This document shows positions 16,837 to 25,056 of a DNA stretch of 64,000 nt, one piece after another. Made by a program: the position numbers and the translations under genes. Under the pieces are notes generated by a model, which was given only the letters and a program-made list of their open reading frames with translations, ran no database searches and was not told the origin of the DNA. The first letter of the stretch is position 1. Each line of letters begins with the position of its first letter. This DNA is from Paenibacillus durus (GTDB lineage Bacteria > Bacillota > Bacilli > Paenibacillales > Paenibacillaceae). The stretch spans positions 1,426,001 through 1,490,000 of the forward strand of contig NZ_CP009288.1 of assembly GCF_000756615.1 (NCBI RefSeq). Direction: 5' to 3'.

Positions 16837-17286
16837 ATGCCCATGCAATTAGACGATGCTCAAGCGACTTCTCTCAAGCTGCTTGTTGTTCTTTCCAAGG
16901 CGAACAAAGCGATTACGGATCAGGCGGTAAAGGATGTAAGGGAGTACGGATTGTCGCCTTCTGAGTTTATGATTCTCGAGGTTTTGTACACGAAGGGGAA
17001 AATTCCGATGCAGCAAATTGGAGAGAAGATATTAATTACAAGCGGAAGCATAACCTACAATATCGACAAGCTGGAGAAGAAAAATCTGTTAAGACGTGTG
17101 CCATCCAATGAAGACCGGAGAGTGATCTATGCTGAAATTACTGAGGCTGGAAATGAATTATTTAATCGGATCTTTCCCGAACATGCTGCTAAAATCCACT
17201 CATTAATGAAAGCTGTCTCCCAAGATGAGCAGCAGGAAGCGATTGTACTGCTTAAGAAGTTGGGGAAACAGGCGAAAGAGAGTTAA
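16837..17286 (+). CDS. MarR family transcriptional regulator
   Basis: The predicted product is 149 aa. The winged helix is clear: LSPSEFMILEVLYTKGKIPM, then QQIGEKILITSGSITYNIDK (recognition helix) and VPSNEDRRVIYAEITEAG (wing with the DRR motif). The start was placed at ATG 16837 after GGGAGGTGA; the earlier in-frame ATG 16795 lies inside operator-like sequence. It leads a cluster with pirin, DoxX and an FMN reductase, a set often induced by quinones or electrophiles under MarR-type control. The shared operator core supports autoregulation plus control of doxX. Confidence 0.9.
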   Translation: MPMQLDDAQATSLKLLVVLSKANKAITDQAVKDVREYGLSPSEFMILEVLYTKGKIPMQQIGEKILITSGSITYNIDKLEKKNLLRRVPSNEDRRVIYAEITEAGNELFNRIFPEHAAKIHSLMKAVSQDEQQEAIVLLKKLGKQAKES

Positions 17287-17333
17287 ACCGGTAGCTGCTA
17301 AAGTTTAAAATCCAATTAGGGAGGTTGTTCATT

Positions 17334-18113
17334 ATGCAAACGATGGTATATACACCCGCTACGCAGGGAAGAGGCGAGTTTGACGGCGGGAAAATAAAGG
17401 AACAAAAGCCGATTGGTTTTTCGGGCGAAGGATCGGTTATCAAACGGGTGGGCCCTTTATTTTACTGGGCATGGGCCACTTCAAGCACCGAAGCCGGAAT
17501 CGGTCTGCACCCCCATCAAGGCTTTGAAATTTTGACTTATGTGGTAGAGGGCAATGCCTTTCACGGGGATACTTTGGGAACTGACAGCACAGTCGGCGCG
17601 GGCGGGGCGCAGGTCATGCAGACAGGCTCGGGCGTAAGCCATCAAGAAAGACTGAGTGCGGGTTCGGAGCTTTTTCAAATCTGGTTCGAGCCGGAATTGA
17701 CGGAAGCGATTCGGAGAAAGCCGACTTACCGGCAGTATGCGCATAAAGATTTTCCGCAAGAAACGAGCACAGACGGAATTACCGTAAAGACAGTTATTGG
17801 TCCCGGCGCTCCCGTTCAATTGGTCACAGACAGCGAAATGTGGGATGTTGAAATAAGCGGTGGTGCAAGGTATGTGCAAAAAGTACCTGCCGGTTATACT
17901 TTAACGGCTTTAGTCATTCGCGGGGAGGGAGCATTGGCAGAGCCGGGAGCATCGAAAGAGCCCGTACCCTTCCGGCACAAAGATTTCATCATCAAAGCGG
18001 TGGAAGCCGATACGGAGCTGGAAATCACGAATTCATCGGATCAAGACGCGCTGCGCCTGATTATCATCAAGGTTCCATCAAAAGTGAGTTATCCGCTTTA
18101 CCCTAAAAGATAA
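17334..18113 (+). CDS. Pirin family protein
   Basis: The predicted product is 259 aa with two cupin-like halves. The N-terminal metal site is visible: HPHQGFEIL (His59, His61) and SHQE (His103, Glu105), the four iron ligands of pirins. Some pirins oxidise flavonoids such as quercetin, others bind regulators; the role here is unknown. ATG 17334 is preceded by GGGAGG; a TTG nine bases earlier is in frame but sits beside the SD. It lies 47 bp after the marR-type gene and is probably co-transcribed with it. Confidence 0.92.
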   Translation: MQTMVYTPATQGRGEFDGGKIKEQKPIGFSGEGSVIKRVGPLFYWAWATSSTEAGIGLHPHQGFEILTYVVEGNAFHGDTLGTDSTVGAGGAQVMQTGSGVSHQERLSAGSELFQIWFEPELTEAIRRKPTYRQYAHKDFPQETSTDGITVKTVIGPGAPVQLVTDSEMWDVEISGGARYVQKVPAGYTLTALVIRGEGALAEPGASKEPVPFRHKDFIIKAVEADTELEITNSSDQDALRLIIIKVPSKVSYPLYPKR

Positions 18114-18138
18114 GCGTGTCCATCGATTTTTGTCAAAT

Positions 18139-18154
18139 ATCTTTAAATAAAGAT
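18139..18154. promoter_or_regulatory. Operator-like palindrome upstream of doxX
   Basis: ATCTTTAAATAAAGAT is symmetrical except at its two central bases and matches the three sites upstream of the marR-type gene. Confidence 0.6.
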
Positions 18155-18186
18155 TATTAAATCCAAAACAATAGGAGATGATTGTG

Positions 18187-18588
18187 ATGTTAGCATTGGG
18201 ATTATTGGTGGTTCGTTTGGTAGTGGGGCTGTTGTTCATCGGGCATGGCGCTCAAAAGCTGTTTGGCTGGTTCGGCGGTTATGGCCCGAAAGGGACCGGG
18301 GGCTGGATGGATTCAATCGGCATTAAGCCGGGTGTGTTCATGGCTGTGCTGGCGGGGCTGCTGGAACTGATCGGAGGCACTCTGCTTGCTGTCGGACTAT
18401 TTACTCCGGTTGCCGCCTTGTTCATTACGCTGACCATGCTCGGCGCCATCGTTAAAGTGCATGCCAAGAATGGACTATGGGTAACGGCCAACGGATATGA
18501 ATATAACGCTGTCTTGATCGCGGTTGCCATCCTTATGGCTTTGGCGGGTGCAGGTGAATATTCGCTGGATGCGTTGTTGAATCTTTAA
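18187..18588 (+). CDS. DoxX family membrane protein
   Basis: The predicted product is 133 aa with four hydrophobic helices. The family motif LLFIGHGAQKLFGWFGG at the first helix and ELIGGTLLAVGLFTPVAALF in the middle mark DoxX/MhqP-type proteins, which accompany quinone and thiol stress responses. ATG 18187 has AGGAG eight bases before it; ATG 18178 would be too close to the SD. An own operator-like site precedes it, and the FMN reductase gene follows, so both probably respond to the MarR protein. Confidence 0.9.
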   Translation: MLALGLLVVRLVVGLLFIGHGAQKLFGWFGGYGPKGTGGWMDSIGIKPGVFMAVLAGLLELIGGTLLAVGLFTPVAALFITLTMLGAIVKVHAKNGLWVTANGYEYNAVLIAVAILMALAGAGEYSLDALLNL

Positions 18589-18631
18589 TTGAGAGTTTAA
18601 AAATACATTCATTTCCTGAGGAGGAACTCAC

Positions 18632-19171
18632 ATGTCTAAATTAAATATTGGAATTATTCTCGGAAGTACGCGTCAAGGCCGCTTAAGTCCGCAAGTAGGC
18701 GAATGGATAAAGCATATCGCCGACCAGCGCGGCGACGCCAATTATGAAATTGTGGATATCGCCGATTACAAACTTCCGTTGCTTGGAGAAGCCGATGCTG
18801 CCGCGCAGGCGGCGGCCTGGAATGAAAAGCTGGCTTCGTTGGACGGCTTCGTCTTTATTGTTCAGGAGTACAATCACAGCATTACAGGCGCGCTCAAGAA
18901 CGCCCTCGATTATGCACGCGAGGCATGGAACAATAAAGCGGCGGGGATTGTAAGCTACGGCGCTGTAGGCGGCGCCCGTGCAGCTGAGCATCTGCGCGGC
19001 ATTCTGGGTGAACTGTCCGTAGCGGATGTTCGTATTCATCCGGCGTTATCCCTCTTCACTGATTTCGAGAACGGGCAGGTATTCAAGCCGGCCGATCTTC
19101 ACCTCACGAACGTAAACGGCATGCTGGATCAAGTGGTCGGCTGGAGCGGCGCGCTGAAGACGCTGCGCTAA
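18632..19171 (+). CDS. NADPH-dependent FMN reductase family protein
   Basis: The 179-aa flavodoxin-fold protein has the FMN phosphate loop IILGSTRQGRLSPQV, the isoalloxazine loop QEYNHSITGALKNALDYA (PEYN in most relatives), and VSYGAVGGARAAEHLR. Members reduce FMN or quinones and azo dyes with NADPH. It ends the MarR - pirin - DoxX - reductase set, and it could detoxify quinones by two-electron reduction, a role inferred from context. AGGAGG precedes the ATG. A strong terminator follows. Confidence 0.92.
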   Translation: MSKLNIGIILGSTRQGRLSPQVGEWIKHIADQRGDANYEIVDIADYKLPLLGEADAAAQAAAWNEKLASLDGFVFIVQEYNHSITGALKNALDYAREAWNNKAAGIVSYGAVGGARAAEHLRGILGELSVADVRIHPALSLFTDFENGQVFKPADLHLTNVNGMLDQVVGWSGALKTLR

Positions 19172-19252
19172 TATGTCTCCTTCTCACTGCCAGATTTGGA
19201 CTGTGCTTCAATGTGGGCAGCCGAAATGAATAACGTCATGCAGTCAAAAGGT

Positions 19253-19283
19253 GGCTCCTGAATTCGTCAGGAGCCATCTTTTT
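19253..19283 (+). terminator. Rho-independent terminator of the pirin/DoxX/reductase cluster
   Basis: GGCTCCTGA and TCAGGAGCC form a perfect stem around ATTCG, followed by ATCTTTTTG. Confidence 0.88.
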
Positions 19284-19404
19284 GTTCAAAATATAAGTTA
19301 CTTGCGTCCTTAGGACAGCGCAGCCGTTTCTTCTTGCTGGAGTCCCCTGGAAAGGGCCTGTTATAATAGCGTGAAGAGTCCCGCAAGGGAGTGGGAGGAT
19401 CGGC

Positions 19405-19960
19405 ATGGTTCTGGAATTTAGTGAAAATGGACATACGGTATCCGCCGGGGGAATCACGGTTGAATTGTTCGCCAAAGAGTTCGCCCTGCTGCGGTTCCTG
19501 TACCGCAACCGGGGGCGGGCGTTCAGCAGGGAGCAGCTTCTGAACAGCGTATGGCCGCTCGAATATCCGGTGGAACGCACGGTAGACGATCATATTGCAA
19601 CGAATGGCGGAAGCGATTGAAGGCCTGCTTAAGACGAAGCCTTTTTTGCGGGAAATCGGATGCTATAACATCATAAAAGGGCTCTGGATGCTGAGGAAGA
19701 ATGAAAGACGGACGGGCGAAGTGCTGCTGGACGAGGGGCTTGGCGTGCTGGAGCTATCCGGATTCGTGCCTATACGGTTGTTTGGACTTTACCATATTGC
19801 TCATTTTTGTCGGCAGTTTGCGTTCAAAGGCGAGGAAGGGGTGCGGCGCAAATACGAGGCGTTATTCGCGGAAGAGCAGGCGCGCTGCGGACTGCCCGGA
19901 CTCATGGACCGGATCGAAGCGGCGCTGAATGACTGTCTGAAGAGGGAGCGCCAAGGCTGA
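19405..19960 (+). pseudogene. Broken winged-helix regulator joined to a second gene fragment
   Basis: Codons from 19405 read the start of an OmpR/PhoB-type winged helix (FAKEFALLRFLYRNRGRAFS then REQLLNSVWP, VERTVDDHI) but stop at 19618-19620 before the recognition wing is complete. From about 19595, in another frame, an alpha-helical C-terminal part of a different regulator follows (EIGCYNIIKGLWMLRKNE) up to 19960. The two pieces overlap by 26 bases. The simplest reading is a deletion that fused the first third of one regulator gene to the end of another. A frameshift in one gene is the alternative. Confidence 0.6.
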
Positions 19961-20086
19961 AAGTGCGGGCTGCAATGCTGTGCAATCACGCAGGTGGATC
20001 GGCCCACTCTCTGATATTTCTCTGACAATCCGGCGATATACTCGGCGTAATGAAAGGACGATAGAGCCGGATGGAGGAATACAAGA

Positions 20087-21427
20087 GTGAGAATGGAAGC
20101 CCCTTTGACTGAACAGAAGGCGCGCTTACGCCGCGGCCTGCTGAGTAACAAAATCTACATGCGTGTATATACCGCTTATGCTTCGGCAGAATTTGGAAAC
20201 TGGTTCGACAGCCTGGCAATCCAGGTGCTGGTCGGCTACCGCTGGCAGGCCGGACCGCTGATGCTGGCGCTGATTCCCGTCAGTCTGGCGCTGCCGGGCA
20301 TTGTGCTGGGCTCCGTTGCGGGATTGGCCGCCGACCGTCTGAACAAGCTGAAGCTGATGCGCCTGTGCGACCTGCTTACCGCCGTGCTGACCGCAGCGGT
20401 GCTGCTCGCTCCCGGCGTGCTGTGGCTGCTGCCGCTGCTTGCGCTGCGGTCGGCCGTCTCCGCGCTGAATGTACCGGCCCAGCAGTCGCTCACCCGGAGC
20501 ATTGTCCGGGAGGACCAGCTGCTGCAAGCCGCTTCCCTTAACGGCTTCGTCACGCAGGGCTCCAAAATCGCCGGTCCCCTGCTGGGCGGACTGGCTCTGG
20601 CAGCCCTTTCGCCCGCCTGGTGCATAGCGCTGAATGCCTGCATGCGGCTGTTTTCATATGTGCTGCTGCTGTCCATAAAGAATGCTGATGTCAATGGGAG
20701 CATAGGTGCAAACACGGATGTAAAGGAAAAAGCAGGGGAACAAGCTGCCATGAACGCCGGGGATCAGGCTGCCAGCGGGAAGCCGTTCTCGGCACGGACA
20801 ATGTGGAAGGAAGGCTGGAGCTTTATTTTCCGCAGTAGGCTGCTGCGCAATACGATGCTGTTCGGCCTGCTGGGCGCCCTGTCGATCCAGATGGTTGATT
20901 TTCAGTTCGCCAGTCTGTTCCGCAATCTTGCCCCGGATAAGGAATATTTGCTCGGCTGGCTGGTGTCGGCGGCGGGGGCGGGAGCGGTACTGACGATCGC
21001 CGCCATAAATAAGGTGGAGCGCGGTACAGGCTACGGCATAAGACTGGGCGGAGGCTATGCGCTGATCGGCGCAGCCATCGGTGGGCTGGGCCTGCTGCCG
21101 CCCGGCGTTTCCCCCCTTCCAGTGCTGCTGCTGGGTCTGCTGATGGGCGCCGGAAACGGGATGTTCATGATCGCCTTCAATTACTGCCTGCAAAAAGAAA
21201 CGCCGCCCCATATGACAGGCAGGGTATTCGGCATTCAGAACATGGTGCTGAGCACCGTGATGATTGCCGCTCCGCTGCTGGGCGGCGCATTGGTCGATCT
21301 GGCGGGGCCGAGGCGGATCTTCGCCGGATTCGGCCTCGTGATCGCGCTGATTGGCGCGGCGGGAATGCTTCTTAGGCGCTTGCTGTGGCCGGAGGGGAAA
21401 GATGGCCGGAAAACGGCGGAAGCTTGA
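20087..21427 (+). CDS. MFS transporter (MFS_3/EntS-MefA-like)
   Basis: The 446-aa protein has about 12 membrane helices. The helix 2-3 loop VAGLAADRLNKLKLMRLCDL is the MFS motif A region (GxxADRxxRrk) and a longer charged loop follows helix 6. Early FGNWFDSLAIQVLV and central LNVPAQQSLTRSIV are typical of the MFS_3 group that exports macrolides or siderophores; the substrate here is open. It starts at GTG 20087 with GGAGG nine bases before; ATG 20093 is the alternative. It follows the broken regulator, which may once have controlled it. Confidence 0.88.
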   Translation: MRMEAPLTEQKARLRRGLLSNKIYMRVYTAYASAEFGNWFDSLAIQVLVGYRWQAGPLMLALIPVSLALPGIVLGSVAGLAADRLNKLKLMRLCDLLTAVLTAAVLLAPGVLWLLPLLALRSAVSALNVPAQQSLTRSIVREDQLLQAASLNGFVTQGSKIAGPLLGGLALAALSPAWCIALNACMRLFSYVLLLSIKNADVNGSIGANTDVKEKAGEQAAMNAGDQAASGKPFSARTMWKEGWSFIFRSRLLRNTMLFGLLGALSIQMVDFQFASLFRNLAPDKEYLLGWLVSAAGAGAVLTIAAINKVERGTGYGIRLGGGYALIGAAIGGLGLLPPGVSPLPVLLLGLLMGAGNGMFMIAFNYCLQKETPPHMTGRVFGIQNMVLSTVMIAAPLLGGALVDLAGPRRIFAGFGLVIALIGAAGMLLRRLLWPEGKDGRKTAEA

Positions 21428-21769
21428 GATTCTGGTTGCCGGTTGGGAGCAAGCGGTGTAATCACCTGCTGGCTGTGCTGCAGGAAAAGAAAATACTAGA
21501 ATGGCGATTGGCATTGAACTAGGGAGCAGGATAGTTTACCTTGTGATACGGTGAATCGTACCCTAAATAAGGGCAAGTTGTTTCGCGGAATTCCTTGCGG
21601 GACATGGAATTGTATACATGTGTGTAGGTTTTAAGCTAAGGAAGCGCTGGAAAGGTACATAGGGCTATCGTTTTTTGAGTGAAACATCCTCGTCACAACC
21701 CACGGAAGTAAACGGGCACCGTGAACCGGGGGAGGCTCCCCAAGGCCGGGAAAGAAAAGTGTCAGAAGT
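21428..21769. repeat. Intergenic region with short direct repeats framing a recombinase remnant
   Basis: The region holds no gene. The 13-mer GCAGGATAGTTTA lies at 21526-21538 and again at 22483-22495. GGTTTTAAGCTA lies at 21628-21639 and again at 22467-22478. A weaker third relative, GGGCAGGTTTGTTTAA, begins at 22551. The copies bracket the serine recombinase pseudogene and may be old attachment or target sites. Confidence 0.45.
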
Positions 21770-22444
21770 GTCGATGCCGGCAGCGTATACGTTTCTGTCG
21801 GTACTTTCGCTTGAGGAGAAGAGAAGACGCCCCTAGATCACGATGGTGAAGGGGGTTGCGACGACCGATCGTGTCGCTTTCGTAAAGGGCAAAGTACCTT
21901 TGCTTCTGCATATCCAGAGTTTTCAACTCGCGTTCGATTGCGGCGAGCTCTTTTTGAAGCGGAGCAACGCTTTTGCTTCGAGATTTGTTGAGGCTCACGA
22001 CAATGTCGTCTAACAGTTTTGGCGTCTGTACTACCGCCGCGATTCGTTCGATGACGTATCTTTCGGCGAAGTCCGCTCTGACCGAGTTGGAGTTACAGAC
22101 GCGGCTTCCCTTGTTTCGGAAGTTACTACAAAAGTAGTATCTTCGGACGACTTTTTCCCCAGCGATGCTTCGCAAGCCTTGTCCGCTCCCGTACATCCTG
22201 AAGATTTTCCTTACGAGCTCTGCTTCATGCCCAACTTGACGTTCTCTACTCTGGCGTTTCGCTGGAATTCAGCGATTACCCCGAGCATTTGGATGTTCAG
22301 CTTACCCGAGGCCGTCTCAGTGTCGAAGTCCTTCTCAGGTAGCTGCGGAACTTGACGTTATTGCGGTTCAGGTGTTCGACGATTTGGAGCAAGTCGGACA
22401 TTTTGCGGCTGATCCTGTCTAGCTTCCAAACGAGAACCTCCTGA
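21770..22444 (-). pseudogene. Serine recombinase remnant (resolvase/invertase superfamily)
   Basis: On the minus strand three pieces of one protein appear in changing frames. The first (from about 22440) reads VLVWKLDRISRKMSDLLQI then VEHLNRNNVKF, the catalytic domain. After a one-base shift comes EKDFDTETASGKLNIQMLGV then IAEFQRNARVENVKLGMKQ, stopped by TAA at 22211. The third begins near 22170 with the Cys-containing RRYYFCSNFRNKGSRVCNSN, the zinc-ribbon region of large serine recombinases, then the coiled coil. The N-terminal catalytic Ser region and the segment between catalytic and ribbon parts are missing. It is a decayed integrase of a mobile element. Confidence 0.82.
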
Positions 22445-22507
22445 ATGTTTCAAAATGGTTTGATCCGGTTTTAAGCTAGTGGGCAGGATAGTTTAATAAG
22501 GATACCA

Positions 22508-22539
22508 CGGCAGCTGATCAGAAAATCAGCTGCCGTTTT
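22508..22539 (+). terminator. Rho-independent terminator-like hairpin
   Basis: CGGCAGCTGAT and ATCAGCTGCCG form a perfect stem followed by TTTTC. It lies between the recombinase remnant and the CPBP gene region. Confidence 0.7.
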
Positions 22540-22684
22540 CATTAAGCTAAGGGCAGGTTTGTTTAATGCTATAGCCTACGCAAACTCATATGACACTTTA
22601 GTTCAAACCTTTAAGAACATTAATAACCATACTAAGCAAGATGGAAGAATTTTCAACTGGATATTGCGTGGTATTATCATATGT

Positions 22685-22703
22685 GTTATATATGTAATAT
22701 AAC
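22685..22703. promoter_or_regulatory. Inverted repeat upstream of the CPBP/GntR operon
   Basis: GTTATAT and ATATAAC, seven-bp perfect arms with a five-bp spacer, lie 26 bp before the strong SD of the CPBP gene. The GntR/YtrA-type regulator encoded downstream is the natural candidate to bind here. Confidence 0.5.
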
Positions 22704-22728
22704 AAACAAACGAGGAGGTTGGTTTGAT

Positions 22729-23501
22729 ATGGAACGGTTTCGACATGTCAAAATCGCGCATGGTTAATGATTGCCTGCGCCATTGCCGGCGCGCTGCTGA
22801 TGCCCTATTCGCTCGAAGTGCTTCCGAAGGCCGAGAATCCGGCGATGTCGCATCAGCAGTATGTGATCGTGCTAACGTCGGCTCAGGTTTTCCAGAACGG
22901 CATCCTTGGCTTCTTCGCCGCATGGGGCGGGTTGGCGCTTGCGAGCCGCGTCGGATTGGATGCGCCGTTACTCCGTTATTGGATCTACGGCGTCGGCCGT
23001 CCCGCAGCATCGCGGAAATGGTTTCTGATCGGTATTGCGGGTGCGTTCGTCATCACGCTGTTGATTATCCCTCTGATCGCCTTGGTTCAATCCCATCTGC
23101 CGCACGTGGATACTCCCCATCAAACTTGGTGGAAAGGGATGCTGGCGATTTTCTCCGGAGGGATCTTCTAGGAAAAAGTGCTTCGATTGTTCGCGATGTC
23201 GCTGTTCACGTGGCTGCTCGCAAAGCTGATCCGCCTCAAAAGTGCTCCGATTCCCTCGCTCGTATACATGACGGCAAACGTGCTTGCGGCCGTTCTGTTC
23301 GGAATGGCGCATCTGCCTCAGGCGAGCGCGATATTCGGGGGACTGACGCCTGCCGTCGTCGCGGCCACGATCGTGCCGAACGCGTTGTACGGCATTTGGT
23401 GCGGCTACCTATTCCGGCGGCAAGGCTTAGAATACGCGATCGTCGCGCATATGGCGGCCGACTTGCTTCTGCATGGCATAATCAGCCCCCTCGCTTCCTG
23501 A
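22729..23501 (+). pseudogene. CPBP family intramembrane protease gene, frameshifted and with amber stop in the active-site motif
   Basis: A strong GGAGG precedes ATG 22729, which opens MERFRHVKIA and then runs out of frame; the family-like WLMIACAIAGALLMPYSLEV continues in the next frame from about 22761. That frame runs to a TAG at 23169-23171 and goes on unchanged from GAA AAA GTG CTT CGA to the end at 23501 (AHLPQASAIF, AHMAADLLLHG). CPBP proteases carry EExxxR; here the first Glu position is the TAG, followed by EKVLR. One base change (GAG to TAG) explains it. With two lesions, the gene is probably dead unless the frame reading at the start is wrong. It heads the operon with gntR. Confidence 0.75.
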
Positions 23502-23532
23502 AGACGCGCAGCAGCCATAAGGAGAGATATTC

Positions 23533-23934
23533 ATGTTCATAGAGCTCGATCTGCAATCGGAAACCCCGATTTACGCACAACTGGTTAACCAAATCGTCGA
23601 AGGGATCGCCTCCGGTGCCTTGCAGCCGGGGGACCCGCTTCCGTCGGTCCGACGCTTGGCGGAGGACTTGGGGATCAATCTCCATACCGTCAACAAGTCC
23701 TACAATTTGCTCAAGCAAGAGGGCTTTCTTCAAGTACACCGGAAAAAGGGCGTTATCGTTCAGCCCGACGGGATGCCCGGCGTGACGGAGGCCTTCGAAG
23801 AGAAGCTCCGGCAGCAGCTGCGGTCTCTTGCGGCGGCAGCTGCGGTACGAGGCATGTCGGAAGAGGCATTCGCGCAGGAGAGCAGGTCGGTGTACCGGGA
23901 TACAATTACGAATCGCGGAGGGGAACAACGTTGA
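23533..23934 (+). CDS. GntR family transcriptional regulator, YtrA subfamily
   Basis: The 133-aa protein has an N-terminal winged helix: PIYAQLVNQIVEGIASGALQ then LPSVRRLAEDLGINLHTVNK and YNLLKQEGFLQVHRKKGV. The short helical C-terminal part, without a ligand domain, is typical of YtrA-type repressors, which control membrane or transporter operons. Its stop overlaps the TTG start of the next gene by four bases. The inverted repeat upstream of the CPBP pseudogene may be its operator, making all three genes one regulon. Confidence 0.92.
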   Translation: MFIELDLQSETPIYAQLVNQIVEGIASGALQPGDPLPSVRRLAEDLGINLHTVNKSYNLLKQEGFLQVHRKKGVIVQPDGMPGVTEAFEEKLRQQLRSLAAAAAVRGMSEEAFAQESRSVYRDTITNRGGEQR

Positions 23935-25028
23935 CTGTACTGGAGACAATCTTAATATCCAGCTTTTATTTGTTTATCGCGTTGATGATCAGTATACAGG
24001 CCTATATCGGCTTGCGGACCCTGCTGTTCGGCATCACGCTGCCGGCGGAGGCCCTGCAGGATACGGCCGTCCGAGGCATTCGCCGGAATTACGTTTGGCT
24101 CACCGGCGGTTTTGCGATCGTCATCGGAGTAGCTTGCTTTTTAATGACGCGCAGTCAAACGACGAGTCGGAGTATCCTGTATTGGGCGGCAGGCATCTTG
24201 CTTTTAATGATTGTGTCGGTCTTCGCCATCCGGATCAGCCGGATGTCCGTGCAGCGCTTGAAGGCGGCCAGAGGCTGGCAGGTTGCCGTGCAGACGAAGC
24301 GCGCAGCAAGCCTCGCGGCCGGCCGGACACATGGTTCGGTGCTGGGCTCTTGGTGGTATTCGGCGCACATCACCGTGATGGCGATATGCATCTTCTTTGC
24401 CGTTGCGAGATGGAACGCGATTCCGCAGCAGATCGCGACGCATATGGGGCCGGACGGCTTTCCGGATCATTACATTCACAAATCCGTACGGACCGTGTTC
24501 ATGATGAACATCGTGCAAGCGCTGATGATCGCGTTATTCGCCGGCTATAATCTGATGATCAGCCGTTCCAGGACATCGCTGGATCCCCAGGACCGGGAAG
24601 GTTCGTTACAGAAACAGCTGAAGCTCAAGAAAATCCATTCGGTTACGGCTTGGGGCATTTCGCTGCTGGGGATTGCAAACTTGGGGTTGTTGCAGGCCGT
24701 AATGCTGTACGGCTGGAATCTCAATCTGTTCTTGCGCTACAACATCTCGTTCATAGCGGTGTTCTTCTTGACGCTGATCGGCGTCATGCTTTACCTGCGA
24801 ATCAAAGGTTTGGATCAGCTAAGGGACGTTCCGTCGCTGGAGGAAATGCACTGGAAGTGGCTCGGCAGCATTTACACGAACCCCGAAGACCCGGCGTTGT
24901 TCGTTCCGGATAGATACGGATTCTTATGGACGATCAATATGGCTAATCCGCTCGGTAAGATCATAGCCGCCACGGCGATAGTCGTTCCGGTAATCGCCAT
25001 ACTCGTAGTCATTTTCAATTTTCGATAA
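23931..25028 (+). CDS. DUF1648 domain membrane protein
   Basis: The 365-aa protein has about eight membrane helices. After helix 4 the segment RWNAIPQQIATHMGPDGFPD fits the DUF1648 signature (pPxHw...G.pd). The C-terminal part, WKWLGSIYTNPEDPALFVPD, resembles the DUF5808 segment found with it. In Bacillota such proteins are usually encoded beside a YtrA-type GntR regulator, as here. The function is unknown. It starts at TTG 23931 with GGAGGGG before it and overlaps the regulator by four bases. Confidence 0.85.
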   Translation: MTVLETILISSFYLFIALMISIQAYIGLRTLLFGITLPAEALQDTAVRGIRRNYVWLTGGFAIVIGVACFLMTRSQTTSRSILYWAAGILLLMIVSVFAIRISRMSVQRLKAARGWQVAVQTKRAASLAAGRTHGSVLGSWWYSAHITVMAICIFFAVARWNAIPQQIATHMGPDGFPDHYIHKSVRTVFMMNIVQALMIALFAGYNLMISRSRTSLDPQDREGSLQKQLKLKKIHSVTAWGISLLGIANLGLLQAVMLYGWNLNLFLRYNISFIAVFFLTLIGVMLYLRIKGLDQLRDVPSLEEMHWKWLGSIYTNPEDPALFVPDRYGFLWTINMANPLGKIIAATAIVVPVIAILVVIFNFR

Positions 25029-25056
25029 ATAAAGCAATCTCGGAAGGAGAGTTCAA

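Noticed and set aside
20654..21514. 286-codon minus-strand frame opposite the MFS gene
   Set aside because: It shadows a clear transporter gene and has no domain of its own.
21640..21760. G/C-rich stretch before the recombinase remnant as a structured RNA or intron end
   Set aside because: I found no intron domain V-like hairpin or other known signature.
22724..23542. 272-codon plus-strand frame over the CPBP region
   Set aside because: It is Arg/Ser-rich in a shifted frame; the membrane-helix text and the EKVLR motif are in the other frame.
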